Source of the DNA: Anthoceros angustus
Lineage: Eukaryota > Streptophyta > Anthocerotopsida > Anthocerotales > Anthocerotaceae
Assembly (NCBI GenBank): GCA_010909165.1
Contig: MU008213.1
Span: 1-64,000, forward strand
Direction: 5' to 3'
Length of the DNA stretch: 64,000 nucleotides
The position numbers were made by a program, and so were the translations under genes. Every line of letters begins with the position of its first letter. Position 1 is the stretch's first letter. Positions 22,664 to 33,373 of this stretch are shown one piece after another. The notes under the pieces are model-generated. The model was given only the letters and a program-made list of their open reading frames with translations. It was not told the DNA's origin and searched no databases.

Positions 22664-22928
22664 TGATGAGAATCAGAGCTCTTAGATTAGAAGAAGAAGA
22701 AACAATGTAAGTAAGTAATTAATGAGTAAAGTACAAGCCTTTAAATAGGCTGGGTAGTTGGGTGGTTACAACCATAAATGGTTGCAACCATAAGTAGTTG
22801 CAACCGTAAGTTGTTGTAACCAATATAACTAATATAACTACTAACTACCTAAATAACCCTAGGTAAATAATAATGTTTAAGTTATGAGGCCCTAATGAAT
22901 AGTGCCCTAATCTAGACCTATTTCATCA
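22664..22928 (-). repeat. Copia-1 5' LTR
   Basis: This is the 265-bp partner of 6848-7111. On the minus strand it is followed by TGGTATCGAGCATCG, a primer-binding site close to the initiator tRNA-Met type. Confidence 0.93.
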
Positions 22929-22933
22929 ACAAG

Positions 22934-23125
22934 GCAGGAAAGCGTCATCTTGCGACAGCTTGCAGAGCTTCGAGCACGCACCAGGAAGCAGGACGACTTC
23001 ATCGACCGACTCGCTGAAAGCATCAAAGAGCTCCACCTGTTGTGCGAAGGCCACTCAGTAGTGGAGAACATGTCCAACCGAGTCGGCCGCGTTCGTCCAT
23101 TGGTGTCCAGCACCCTCCTGTAAAT
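22934..23125 (+). pseudogene. Copia-2 leader ORF, right part
   Basis: This frame (QESVILRQLAELRAR, then QDDFIDRLAESIKELH) is helical and charged, consistent with a coiled coil, and ends TAA at about 23122. It continues the open frame at about 6647-6847 on the far side of copia-1. I see no ATG that clearly starts it and no known family. Confidence 0.5.
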
Positions 23126-23250
23126 TTTGTCCTTGTTTATGTCTGATAGATCAGAGTGGTTTGATGATGTTGTGGATGACATCGCTTTTCTCTTTGCTGA
23201 TGCCACCACTTATGCTTATTGGGATTTCTCACCACGCAATCTCTTAGAGC

Positions 23251-25162
23251 TTGAGAGCGAAGCGTCTGATCATCAAGGATGCCTTGTCATTCACCACAGT
23301 GATGGCAGGAGCCAATCCTCCTGCAGCTGCACCCCCTGCACCCTTAAAGATAGAGTTCAAGGACAAGGATAGGTTCAATGGAACTGATTATAGCATCTGG
23401 GTCATGAGACTAACACAAATATTTGAGGAGCATGAACTGTTCTCCATTGTTGATGGAACAGATCTCAAGGTCACTGTACCACCTAGGTCTGCAATGAAAT
23501 CCTAGCTTGGGAGCGGAAGGATAGGCGTGCTAGATCTATTCTCATAGCTGCCTTGGATAAGAACATGATGCCCCACACCATCAACGCTAAAACAGCTCAT
23601 GATGTGTGGAAAGTGTTCGAGTCTATATATCATGACAAGAGTTCAGCGTCTCTAGAGCACGCTCACAGAGACTTATACAACCTCAGGATGCGTAACAATG
23701 AGCCTGTTGAGGCATACATTAATAAGTTCCGAACCCTCAGAGCTAACCTTACTTTCTGTGGCTCCGTCTTGACAGAAGTTCAGGCTGCCACTTGCCTGTT
23801 GGCAACTCTTCCAGAAAGCTATCAACACTTTGTGGGCAGCCAAAATGCCACAACTCATGCTGCTATTCAAGCTACAGCTGCTGGACAGCAACCCAAGGTT
23901 ACTCTTGAAGAAGTTATTGGTGCTCTCATATCGGAGGAGCGTCAGGAGTCTCCACAAGTCAAAGAGTTCCACCTCGTGAACACACGAGTGCTGTTCTCAG
24001 GACGTGGACGTGGAGGTTTCCGTGGCAGAGGTCGAGGACGTGGTGCTTACCAACCATCTCAGCGAGATGCAACTGCCAAGAAGACTTTTGTTTGCAACTG
24101 GTGCAAGATCCCCGGCCACTATGAGCGTGACTGCCGGAAGAAGAAGAATGGAGAACCGAAGCGTGACCACCCTCCAGAGAGTAATGTCACCGTCAGCAAG
24201 GCTAAGCAGCCCTCTATCCTAGCAGTCTGCCTGTCATCTACACAAGTTCAGTCAGATGCTTGGTTCTTAGACTCTGGAGCCACGAGTCATATCTGTTTTC
24301 ACCAAAATGCCTTTTCTGTTTTCACTCCTGCTAGTGATTCTCAATAGTTTGTGCTTTTGGGTGATGATAGTGGACTTTCAATCAAGGGATCAGGCTCCGT
24401 AGTTATAGCCTTGCCAAACTCTTCACAACTCACCCTTACAGACGTCCTTTTTGTCCCTTCCATGACCAAGAATCTCATGTCTGTTTTAAAAGTTGACGCA
24501 GGAACACAAATGCCGAGTGAACTTTGATCATCAAGGATGCCTTGTCATTCACCACAGGTCAGGTCACACCTTGTTTTCTGGTTCACCTCACCATGATCTT
24601 TATCTGCTCAATGTTCAGACAGTCGTTTCTTTTCCTCATACCGTCAATGCCACACAAACCTCATCTACTCAACTCGGCATTGTCGTCTCGGACATGTTAA
24701 TTTTCAACGTCTTAGTTCCCTCTTGAAAGGTGAGACTTATCGTGAACCTCTTTCCTTCTCCTTTGATAAGGATGCTTTCTGAAGCATGTCAGTTTAGTAA
24801 GGCACATTCCCTACCTTTCAAGGATAAGGCCCTTAGCCGTGCTGATGGCCTGCTACATACTGTGCATAGTGACATCTGCGGACCCATGTCAACTGCTTCT
24901 TTTGGTGGAGGTAACTATTTTATCACCTTTATCGATGAGTGGAGCAGATAGTGTGTTGTCTATCCTCTTCGCCACAAGAGTGAAGCTTTCGACTGTTTCA
25001 AGCAATATGTGGCATTTGCACAGAGGTAGACTTCAACTAAGGTTCGCATTCTCAGGACAGACAATGGTGGTGAGTACACCAGTACTGCTTTTTCTTCATT
25101 CTGTCTTGAAGAGGGCATCCTTCACCAGCTCACAGTACCCTACACACCTGAGAAGAATGCCT
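23251..25162 (+). pseudogene. Copia-2 Gag, protease and first half of integrase
   Basis: Gag begins near 23300 (FKDKDRFNGTDYSIWVMRL) and is open from 23553 to 24347. It contains the UBN2-type capsid segment (NEPVEAYINKFRTL) and the zinc knuckle CNWCKIPGHYERDC (about 24094). The protease active site DSGATSHIC is at about 24270, followed by an in-frame stop at 24345. The integrase shows HSDICGPMSTASFGGG (24862) and TDNGGEYTS (about 25062), then is cut at about 25162 by the insert. Roles are capsid formation, polyprotein cleavage and strand transfer. The remainder of integrase resumes at 27283. Confidence 0.92.
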
Positions 25163-27282
25163 TCAACAGCGTCTCTCAGCATAGGGGTTATTCTCCATTA
25201 AAGGGGTTTGGGTCCCTAAAGACCAAAAATGACCCAGCAGGCCAAAATGCATCATCTTTAGCAAAACCACTCTTTAGACATGTCTTGAAAGACATTGACC
25301 ATGTTATTTTCTCGTGAATACTTACGCTATGTGGTTGTCAAGAAGGTTCATGGATTTCACCTTCACAAGGAAGGGATTTCAAGGATTTTTAACGGTGCTA
25401 GGAATCCTAAACACCTCTTTCGCAGCGATAGTACTTCCTAGGTGAGAAGAGGCAAACCAAACAAAATTAGTCCAGAAAGTTAAACCATACGGACGTCCGA
25501 ACCAACACGAAAAGTAGCAATTGCGAAAAGAAACGGACGTCCGGCGCAATTGTGAGAGAACATTAACCGATAGCTTGATCATGGCCATCTCGAGAGGACC
25601 AAACTACGACTCTAAAAGTAGCCGACGTTGCACCGTGAGTACACAACCGGATCTCCATTGTTAGAGTGAAAACATAGAAGGAATTGGAACAATGCGCGGA
25701 CGCTCGCACATTGGCGCGAGTCTGAAGCTCCGGACGTCCGGCGCATTTTTAAGACCCCAATCTTGTGGGCGTCCGAGATGGAAATGGTGGAGTGGATGGA
25801 CGTCCGAAATGTATATATATTGTTTGTCTTCTTGCATCTCGGATAGGTGGATAGACTCAATGGCATAAGAACTCCAAGGTTAAGCACCCTTGGGTCGGAT
25901 CGATAGGATGGGGTGCTTGACTTTGGTGCTTTAGAATTCCTATGCACTCTTGGGTCGATTAGTACTAGGATGGTTTGCTTGTTTTGGCGCTTTGAAAACT
26001 TTGTAACAACTCCACTGTTAAGCAACCTAGAGGCGTATCAATACTAGGATGGAGTGTTGATTTTAGTGGTTTGAAAAATTTGTAAATCATCCGGTATCTA
26101 GGCGTAAAGTCATGAATATTATTTTGAAAATCATTTGTTGGTTGATGTTATATTCCCACATTCGCTTTGTATACAACATGTAAAACCTTTTGGCCTTACT
26201 CTATGTGCCCACCGATGACTTGCATGGATCTCTTTGATTGGTGCGCCAAATGTCCGCTCATTCGAGTTTGATGCACGATAGATGCATAGGCCTTGGTTTC
26301 TAGATGAGCTACATTTTCCAAAATTCGACATGTATGATGGTGGTTTCTAATGGCCAACCTTTTGAAGACGACAATGTTTCACAATGTTTTGCAGAGAAGC
26401 AAGAAAATAAATAGAATAGATGATTTGTCCTTGAGTAATGAAAGCCCGTCGGATGCAGTCGAACACAAGTATAAGAGAGCATCTGCGCCACTGCGAGCCC
26501 TAGTGAGAGCCAGTATCTCGAAGAAAGAGGGCTGCCCGAGTGGGGTTTTGACCAAATGGTGAGTATTTTAGTGAGGCTCAAGGAGGACTCTCTATACCCA
26601 CCGTGACGCCCACTATGTGGTGGCGCAGCTAGGTGTTCGAGACGAACTATAGCCAAGCTTCGCCAGAGATTTTGAATTTAAGATCGACTTGCTCCATGTG
26701 CCACCCATGGATAGATTAAGGTTGAAAGCATGCGGACTTGACAAGAAGAAATGTAAGCTCAAGAGTTTGATCAAGAACGGTTGAGGAGGCCTCACCATCC
26801 TTTACCTTGTCCAATCACCTGGGGCCTAATCTGCAGATCTAAGTGCGGCTTATCTCCGACACGGAGGGGCCAGTCGACAGGTATGCCGTGCAGGATTGCT
26901 CAATCACGGGGTTTGAAAAGAGAATTGATGTGAGTGTTGGTGCGGTGGCAAGTGTGCACAAGCAACTTGAACGAAAGTGATTGCCTACACAAGTATTGAC
27001 GCAACCCTCTCCAAACCCGGTGTATTGCACCTCTTTGGAGTATAAGTGCGCGGACGTCCGCACTCTTTGGAGCATAAGTGCGCTACCATCCGCCCACTTG
27101 GTACAAAGGTGTGTCCGCATTTGTGCGGACGGTGGGCACATTAGGTCTTCTTTGGGCTCGGATGCATGGGGTCAGGTTCGCAAATCACTAAAAATGTTGA
27201 AATGAGACATGTGCATTTACGGATGGTTAATAAAATGGGGTTCGAGACAAACCCTATCTTTGTGAAAACATGCTCTTCTCGA
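25163..27282. mobile_element. 2.1-kb insertion in copia-2 integrase
   Basis: The sequence interrupts the integrase between a PEKN segment and the E-R-x-x-R-T-L-Q-E-A segment that normally follow each other within a few residues. No long reading frame, LTR pair or terminal inverted repeat is obvious. It contains three 5S-rRNA-like segments (25870-26074) and four exact copies of the palindrome CGGACGTCCG (25490, 25534, 25731, 27051). It could be a non-autonomous LTR element of the Cassandra type, a SINE derived from 5S RNA, or a composite of several insertions. Confidence 0.7.
25870..26074 (+). repeat. Three tandem 5S-rRNA-like segments
   Basis: Three successive segments resemble the internal promoter region of plant 5S rRNA: 25870-25932, about 25933-25995 and 26008-26074. 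Each has an AACTCC-like start, GTTAAGC or its remnant, a TTGGGTCG-like part, TACTAGGATGG (exact in copies two and three), and a GTGCTT-GTTTTGG-GC-TTT end. The first third and the end of a full 5S gene are not recognisable. They are therefore 5S-derived repeats and not working rRNA genes. Confidence 0.6.
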
Positions 27283-29825
27283 GCGAAGAATGTGGACTTT
27301 GCAAGAAGCTACTCTTGCTTCACTTTCCTTTGCTGGACTTACTCGTGGGTATTGGGCTGAGGCTTTGATGGCAGCTAATTATGTTCAGAACCGCCTTCCC
27401 ACCAAGGAGCTTGGCCTTGTCACTCCTTTGAATGCTGGACAGGCAAGAGACCTCGGGTCAACCATCTTCGAATTTTTGGTTCACCTGCATATGCCCTTGT
27501 TCCTCCAGCACAGCGGACCAAGTTAGATCCTAAGGCTATCAAGCACATCTTTGTTGGCTACTCATAAGAGGTTAAAGGATATAAACTCTTCAACCCTACT
27601 ACTCGTCAACTCATTTTATCACGTAGTGTGACCTTCCACGAGGCTGCCTTACTTCGTCGTCATTCTGCTTCTTTATCTTCGGATGCTCTTTCCTCTCCTG
27701 CACTTATTTTTGGTATTGACGGTTCCAATCTTGCTGCGGATGATGAAGTTAGTTTCTATGACGATGAGGACTCTCCTACTTCGGATCAAGGGGGGGCTGC
27801 TGTACAACAACAACCTGTGCAACAACAACAACAGCCTGCTGTACAACAACAACATGTGCAACAACAATAACAGCCTGCCCCAGATCAGCAACAAGCGAAT
27901 GTTGATCATGATGAAACAGTCACGACTGACACCAGCCATGATGATGAAGAGGCTAGTACAGGTACTCCTGATGTTGAGGAGACTGTTGTCATTGACAATT
28001 TAGATTTTGATCCTGAAGAGGAGTGTCCTGCTTTACGTCGTTCTACACGTATCCGTAAGCCTAGGTCAGAATGGAAGGAACCTCCACCGCCTGTGTAGTT
28101 ACATCCATGAAGCGCCAAGAGTCATTTCTCTAGGAGAGCCTGCTACCTACAAGGAAGCCTTAGAAGGTCCAGAGGCACCCTTTTGGCAAGCTGCCATTGA
28201 CTCTGAGTACAAATCACTCATCAAGAATCAAACTTGGAAGCTTGTCGACCTTCCTAAAGGTAGAAAGCCTGTAGCATGCAAGTGGGTGTTTAAAAATAAA
28301 CTAAACATAGATGGAACTGTAGGGAGGTACAAGGCACGTCTAGTGGCAAAAGGATATAGTCAAGTTCCTGGCCTTGATTACAATGAGACGTTTGCACCTG
28401 TAGTCAAGTCCACATCTGTTAGGATCCTCCTGGCTATAGCAGCTCATTACAACCTTCTAGTCCATCAACTTGATGTCAAAACTGCCTTTCTGAATGGCTT
28501 GCTCGAGGAGGACATCTATATGAGTCAGCCAGAGGGTTTTGTCATTGATGAGGACAAGGTTTGTAAGCTTCTCAAGACACTTTATGGACTCAAGCAGGCG
28601 TCAAGAGCCTGGTACGAGGTATTTCATAAGCTTCTGATTGAACTGGGCTTCACCTGTTTGGACTCGAACACCAGTGTGTATATTTTGCGTAATGGAGGAT
28701 TTCCTTATACTTACTGTTTATGTGGATGACAACTTCCTGTTTAGTAATTCTGCTAGCCTGATGGCCCGCATGAAGCATATCCTCCTTTCACAGTTTGAGA
28801 TGACAGATCTCGGTGAGTTGACCTTTTCCTTGGGTGTTCAGTTCCATATGAACAAGACAGATGGCACCATCGATATTTACCAGGAGCACTTTGTCACTCA
28901 ACTGTTGGAACGTTTTCACATGGTCGATGCTAAGCCTGTTGCTACCCCCATGGCACTTGGCGAGAAGCTTTCCTTGGAGCAATGCCCGACTACTGAGGAA
29001 GAGAAGTTGGCCATGAGCGAGGTACCCTATAGACAAGCTGTTGCTACCCCCATGGCACTTGGCGAGAAGCTTTCCTTGGAGCAATGCCCGACTACTGAGG
29101 AAGAGAAGTTGGCCATGAGCGAGGTACCCTATAGACAAGCTGTTGGGTCCTTGATTTATCTCTCTGGATGGACCCGTATGGATATTACTCGAGCAGTTGG
29201 GGCTGTGAGCCAGTTTTTGGAGAATCCAGGCCAGCCTCATTGGACAGCGGTAAAACGCATTTTTAGATACCTCAAAGGTACCCCCAGGGCAGGCTTGCGT
29301 TTTGGGCGATCCAAGGACAGTTTATCCCTCACAGCTTATTACGATGCGGATTGGGCGGGGGATTCAGACACTAGGCGTAGTGTGGCAGCTTATTGTACCT
29401 TCATGGGCAACACAGCAGTCTCATGGAGCAGCAAGAAATTATCTAACATCTGTTTATCTTCGACAGAAGCTGAGTACGGTGCCATGACTCATGCTGCCAA
29501 GGAAATTATATGGATTCGAAGTTTTTTGAAGGGCCTTGGACAGCTTCAACCTGGACCCACACCACTTTGGGGAGACAACCAATCTGCCATCGCACTTTCA
29601 AGTAACCCTGTATTTCACGCTCGTTCTAAACATATCGAGATAAGTCACCATTTCATCCGTCAGGCAGCTGAACAAGGAGAGGTAATCGTGTCTTATGTTC
29701 CTACTGAAGACAATGTTTCAGATCTCCTTACAAAAGCACTCTCTAAGCCAGTACATGAAAAGCATACTTTTGCTGCTGGCATTTGTCCTATACCTGCTGT
29801 ATCAACCAAGGGCTCTGCCCATTAG
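27283..29825 (+). pseudogene. Copia-2 integrase end, RT and RNase H
   Basis: The integrase resumes as GYWAEALMAANYVQNRLPTK (27345 on). A glutamine-rich linker (VQQQ repeats, 27790-27870) precedes RT. RT is well preserved: [42 protein letters not shown] and LYGLKQASRAWYE lie in frame up to about 28690. After one frame change comes the catalytic TVYVDDN (28719-28730). RNase H reads YYDADWAGDSDTRRS and LSSTEAEYGAM, then SKHIEISHHFIRQ and DLLTKALSKPVHEKH near the end. The stop is at 29823-29825. An internal 102-bp tandem duplication lies between RT and RNase H. This is the best-preserved retroelement frame in the window. Confidence 0.94.
28938..29141 (+). repeat. 102-bp in-frame tandem duplication in copia-2 pol
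   Basis: Copies 28938-29039 and 29040-29141 look identical by eye. The period is exactly 34 codons, so the frame is kept. The duplicated segment (ATPMALGEKLSL onward) is the stretch leading to the conserved YRQAVGSLIYL box. The lack of differences indicates a recent event or an assembly artefact. Confidence 0.93.
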
Positions 29826-29884
29826 CTAGGTCTTTCGGTTCTAATCCTCCGATTGGAGTTTGCCTTGTGTTTTTAGCAGTTTGA

Positions 29885-30679
29885 TCAGATCTTCACGTGC
29901 CTTATCAGACTTCGCAAACTCTTCCTTGAGGGCTGTCCAACCACAGGAGTGTTAGCAACCATCCTAGCAAGGCAGGCAGTCATACCAGTAGTGCTTTCAG
30001 TTAGGTACTTACAGCCATAGTCCACGAGAACTCCAGACTCTGTCATATGTGAGACAGGCTTGCTTTTCTCCTTTGCTGTTTTTGCCTTCTCCTTTCTTGC
30101 CACAGTCTGTTTCTTCTTTCCAGCCTTCACTCCCCATTCTCTCTCCATGTATTCCTCGTCGTCTGAATCCAGAGGCAAAGGAACCTTCATACAAGCCAAG
30201 AGTTCCTCCTTTGCTGCCTCCACAGCAACAGTCCCTACTCCTCTTTTGCCCTGTTGTTCAGTCTCCTTGCAGATCACCTTGTGGAACTCCACACTGGGGG
30301 CAGCGAACACTTGGCGTGGAGTGCCCTTATCATCGAAGTTTTGATCGCGCCTGGCAGTTTTGGCCTTCGAGCTCTCAGCTGGAAGTGGAGCTCCAGTGGG
30401 AGCATTGAAGGACACAATGCAGGAGTCAAGGCAGAACATATTGGGAAGGAAGGACTGGCGCTCAGAGAATTTCCTCATTGGAATCCAGGTCCTCTCACAG
30501 CTCATACACCTGAGGCCCTGCACCGAGTCCGACATGCTGAAGACTACAAGATTCTGGTGGAAGCAGCGGGAAGGACGCGAGCGAGAGAGGAAGATGGCAA
30601 GGATTGCCACCGAGAGTAAGAGGAGGAGCAGTTCTGTGATGCTCAGTGTCGCCATAGCTCTAGATATAGGCGGTAGCAA
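29885..30679 (-). CDS. Antisense ORF of copia-2, 264 aa, unknown function
   Basis: This uninterrupted frame lies between the end of pol and the 3' LTR and runs against the element. It starts at an ATG 170 bp from the LTR. A hydrophobic segment near residues 13-30 (ITELLLLLLSVAILAIFLS) could be a signal anchor. Four cysteines (two as CMSC) follow in residues 58-90, and a basic, lysine-rich region with KKKQTVARKEKAKTAKEK lies at about residues 190-210. I recognise no family. Its intact state contrasts with the broken pol frames. Antisense ORFs in this position are known in some plant LTR retrotransposons. It may be a transduced host gene fragment; a chance ORF of this length is less likely but possible. 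Confidence 0.5.
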   Translation of the reverse strand: MLPPISRAMATLSITELLLLLLSVAILAIFLSRSRPSRCFHQNLVVFSMSDSVQGLRCMSCERTWIPMRKFSERQSFLPNMFCLDSCIVSFNAPTGAPLPAESSKAKTARRDQNFDDKGTPRQVFAAPSVEFHKVICKETEQQGKRGVGTVAVEAAKEELLACMKVPLPLDSDDEEYMEREWGVKAGKKKQTVARKEKAKTAKEKSKPVSHMTESGVLVDYGCKYLTESTTGMTACLARMVANTPVVGQPSRKSLRSLIRHVKI

Positions 30680-30837
30680 GCGTAAGCGAGGAGCGTAGGC
30701 GCAAGGAGTAATAGCAAGTTTGTTTTTGTTGGCTGCATGCCAGCCTCATGGGTGTGAGTACACTCATTTGCTCAGACACTTAAAGAACATTTCATCTAGT
30801 CCTCTAGCTTATATTCCCGTTTTGAAAATATTTCAAC

Positions 30838-30847
30838 TAAGTGGGAG
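30838..30847 (+). other. Copia-2 polypurine tract
   Basis: AAGTGGGAG abuts the 3' LTR start at 30848; this is the standard copia plus-strand primer sequence. Confidence 0.88.
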
Positions 30848-31085
30848 TATTGGAATATGTTAAGTTAGGAACTGCCCAGCAGTTATCTACCTATCTAGTG
30901 GTAGTTTTATATTTTCAGTTATAGCGGTTTAATAACCGAGTAGCCTTTTGGCTATATAACACTCTTTACTTTTCTAATACAAGTAGCAGTACTTTTCCAT
31001 ATGCTTGTGCACTTGCTCCCCGCCGTCTTGTGTTTGACCACGGCCTAGCTTGGATCCTGGGATGGCACACACTTGCCTCCTTTTA
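30848..31085 (+). repeat. Copia-2 3' LTR
   Basis: This is the 238-bp partner of 6259-6496, followed by the GGGAC target duplication. Confidence 0.93.
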
Positions 31086-31230
31086 GGGACCAGTCCACAC
31101 ACACAGCCCTAAGGCAACCGTATAAACTTTATGAAGTAGAGACAAGTCCACACCCACATTCCTATGGCAACCGTATGAACCTCACGAACCAAAGACCAGT
31201 CTACACCCACAGCCCTACGGACAATTAAAG
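31086..31230. repeat. About 50-bp tandem repeat, about three copies
   Basis: Units of the type GACCAGTCCACACCCACAGC followed by CCTATGGCAACCGTATGAAC and TTCATGAACCA repeat here and continue the unit that ends at 6253. Copia-2 therefore jumped into a pre-existing repeat. Single diverged units occur again near 32107-32190. Confidence 0.8.
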
Positions 31231-31640
31231 GGAGAGGATTTTATACAAACATATAAAATCTCATACGATGTTATTGATTTATTTAATAAAAAATAATGTA
31301 TATCTATTATGTATCACCAATAAGTAACAAGCACCGCCTTAAAACTGAAGTTAGGGTTTGGTCCGCGGGATGAAGTGCTTGGCTTTGGATGAGCGGGGCT
31401 GAGCACTTGGATGGGAGAGAGCTAGCAATGATTTTGTGTGGAGTCTTGATGCCGTGGCCAGCGGGCGTGATAGCTAAGATTCCAGCTTGTACTCTTTTGT
31501 AAATAACGAGCAGCATCTCGTGTGAGGTGGCCTGCAAGTCGTCAAGGATGGTGGGCTGCTTGGAGTTTGGAGCCTAGTATGTATTGAGAGGAAGATACCA
31601 TTGTGAGGTTCCACTTCCCTTGCACTTAGGAGTGAGTCGG
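31226..31640. repeat. Dispersed direct repeat, copy 1
   Basis: This stretch (from AATTAAAGGGAGAGGATTTT through TTGATGCC and GAGGTTCCACTTCCCT) aligns with 32195-32680 at clearly lower but continuous similarity. No coding capacity is seen. The unit may be a tandemly duplicated host or element segment. Confidence 0.75.
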
Positions 31641-32194
31641 CAAGAGCCAAGGCCACGTGCTGCTTCCACCTGTTCCCTTGATCATGATTTTGTCTCACGC
31701 AAATGCCTCTCAACAAGGAGCATCAGTGTCAAATTGCAAGAAGGGTCCATGAGAGGTGGGACGTCCTTTAGCTCTGGGCCTTCCTCATGCAGGCGCTCCC
31801 TCCCTCTCACCAAAGAATCCTCTCCCCGAATTTAGACTATCTCGAAGCAAGTGCCGCTCATCGCCATGTCGGCACATTGGAGGTTCCTCACCAACATGCA
31901 TGTAGTTAGGCCTACCACATCCAGGCATGGTACTTTGAGTCCTCAGGAAAAGTTTTGTAGGAGAAGAAAGGGCAACATGTAACAAGAACAACTCTACTAC
32001 GCGATGCTTGACGTGCAAGTGTAGGTGGAGGAGTTTGTGACAAAGCTGAGGCGCCAATACATTTTTGTTGTGTCCAAGCAGCTGCAGTAGCATGAGCATG
32101 GATTTTTTGCATTTTAGAACGAGAGACGAGTCCACACCATACAAAGAACTGTATGAACTTCAAGGAACGAGACCAATCCACACCCATAGCCCCA

Positions 32195-32680
32195 CAAATG
32201 ATTAAAGGAGGATTTTATACAAATGTATAAAATCTGATACGATGTTATTGATTTATTAAATAAAATAATAAGGTATATCTATTGTGTACTACCAAAGTGA
32301 TAGCACCGCATAAGGTTTCGTCTCCTGGATGAAGCGCTTCGCTTTGGAGCTTGGGGTGGAAGTTTTACAAGCAGGTCTTAGCGCTTGGATGGGAGAGCTA
32401 GAAATGGTTTTGTGTGGAGTGTTGTTGCCATAGCCAATCATGGATGGCTAGCATCTGCTTCTACCCGTCAGAATAAAGAGTACCATCTCGTCTAAGGTGG
32501 CCTGCGAGTTGTCAAGGACGGCGGGCTGCTTGGAGCCTAGCACGGTGTTGAGAGGAAGAGATCGTTATCATGCTCTACGAGTAAATTGACAAGACCAAAG
32601 AGCGTGTTGAGAAAAATAGAGCATTGCGAGGTTCCACTTCCCTAGAGCTTAGGAGTGAAATGGCAAGACCCAAGGCGTTG
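32195..32680. repeat. Dispersed direct repeat, copy 2
   Basis: This is the partner of 31226-31640, with an extra inserted segment near 32560-32620 that repeats the AAGACCAAAG / GAGAGGAAGAG motif. Region 31641-32194 between the copies has no recognised gene. Confidence 0.75.
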
Positions 32681-33026
32681 TGCTGCTTCCACCCGTCACA
32701 ATCATAGTGGTTGCGCAGTAGAGGGTGTCATTCATATGATATTTTGTTTCTTGAAGAAGAAGAAGAAGATTAGAAAGGTACAGAAAGAAGGCAACTATAT
32801 ACCTAATTTCTCTGCAACTTTTATAATTTAACTCATTCTTGACTGTCTCTTTGTCCTAGTTTCTTTCGCACGATGTTGGTAGGATTCTACAACGTTTCTT
32901 GCATATTTCCACTCTGCCAGTAAAGGTATAGCTTTACAACCATCTTGCAGGCAGCTTCCCAGTTTTTCTGAGAACCCGAACATCGCTCTTGAATATTATC
33001 CTGGGCATCAAGACTTCGTTTTCGTT

Positions 33027-33344
33027 TCACATTGATCCGGTACATTGTTCACCATGAGGTTTCACAAAGCAGCTTCGGAGCCACTTTGAAGATGCCTGCT
33101 GAATTCGCCGGAAATATTTCTTCTTGTTGAAGACACCTGGAAGAACTTGATAAAGCAATTCCACCATCTGTTTCTTCCAATCTTCCGACTTCTCTCCAGA
33201 TGGGCTTGCTGTGTTCTCAGGCAGCGCTCTCACTTCCTCTTGTTCTGACGATGATGAATCTTCAAGTGGTTGAGGTAAATGATCGGCGGGAGATTGCTGC
33301 TTCTTCAGCCTCTCCTTACGCTTTTGATTGACCATCTTGTGCAC
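33027..33344 (-). pseudogene. Chromovirus-type leader/Gag start (element E1)
   Basis: A 105-codon frame starts 40 bp after the primer-binding site of E1 and reads a basic MVNQKRKERLKKQ start, an acidic SSSSEQEE run and a KKKYFRRIQQASSKWL end. The position right after a primer-binding site makes it the N-terminus of Gag or a leader ORF. The element is cut off at about 33020; no other Gag, protease or Pol part is present to its left. Confidence 0.5.
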
Positions 33345-33373
33345 TCTCTAGTCACTCAGAGGAATGGACCATG

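Larger units (their letters stand above)
6848..22928 (-). mobile_element. Copia-1: Ty1/copia element nested in copia-2
   Basis: The element has short LTRs (5' LTR 22664-22928, 3' LTR 6848-7111) with the ends TGATGA...TCATCA and the target duplication ACAAG (6843-6847 and 22929-22933). On the minus strand the order is LTR, primer-binding site (about 22652-22663, TGGTATCGAGC), Gag-Pol (21931 to 17689), a 3' region, a purine tract (complement of 7112-7123), then LTR. If one ACAAG copy and everything between are left out, a frame of copia-2 stays open across the joint for more than 100 codons. This confirms that the whole 16-kb block is one insertion. Its 3' region holds an antisense spliced gene and is itself split by gypsy-1. 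Confidence 0.93.
6259..31085 (+). mobile_element. Copia-2: outer Ty1/copia LTR retrotransposon
   Basis: The element is bounded by two 238-bp LTRs (6259-6496 and 30848-31085) and by the 5-bp target duplication GGGAC (6254-6258 and 31086-31090). A primer-binding site follows the left LTR and a purine tract precedes the right one. Order on the + strand is leader, Gag, protease, integrase, RT, RNase H, an antisense ORF, then the 3' LTR. Its own sequence is about 6.6 kb. The rest is later insertions: copia-1 at 6848-22928 with one copy of its ACAAG duplication, and a 2.1-kb insert at about 25163-27280. The two LTRs differ at roughly five positions by eye, about 2 percent. Several frameshifts and stops mean this copy cannot encode a working polyprotein. 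Confidence 0.93.

Noticed and set aside
25870-26074. Functional 5S rRNA gene
   Set aside because: Only the central promoter-like part is recognisable, copies diverge from each other, and the first and last thirds of a 5S gene are missing.
30049-30698. Plus-strand frames of 94-121 codons over the copia-2 antisense ORF
   Set aside because: They overlap the longer, uninterrupted minus-strand frame and show no domain; they are taken as its shadows.
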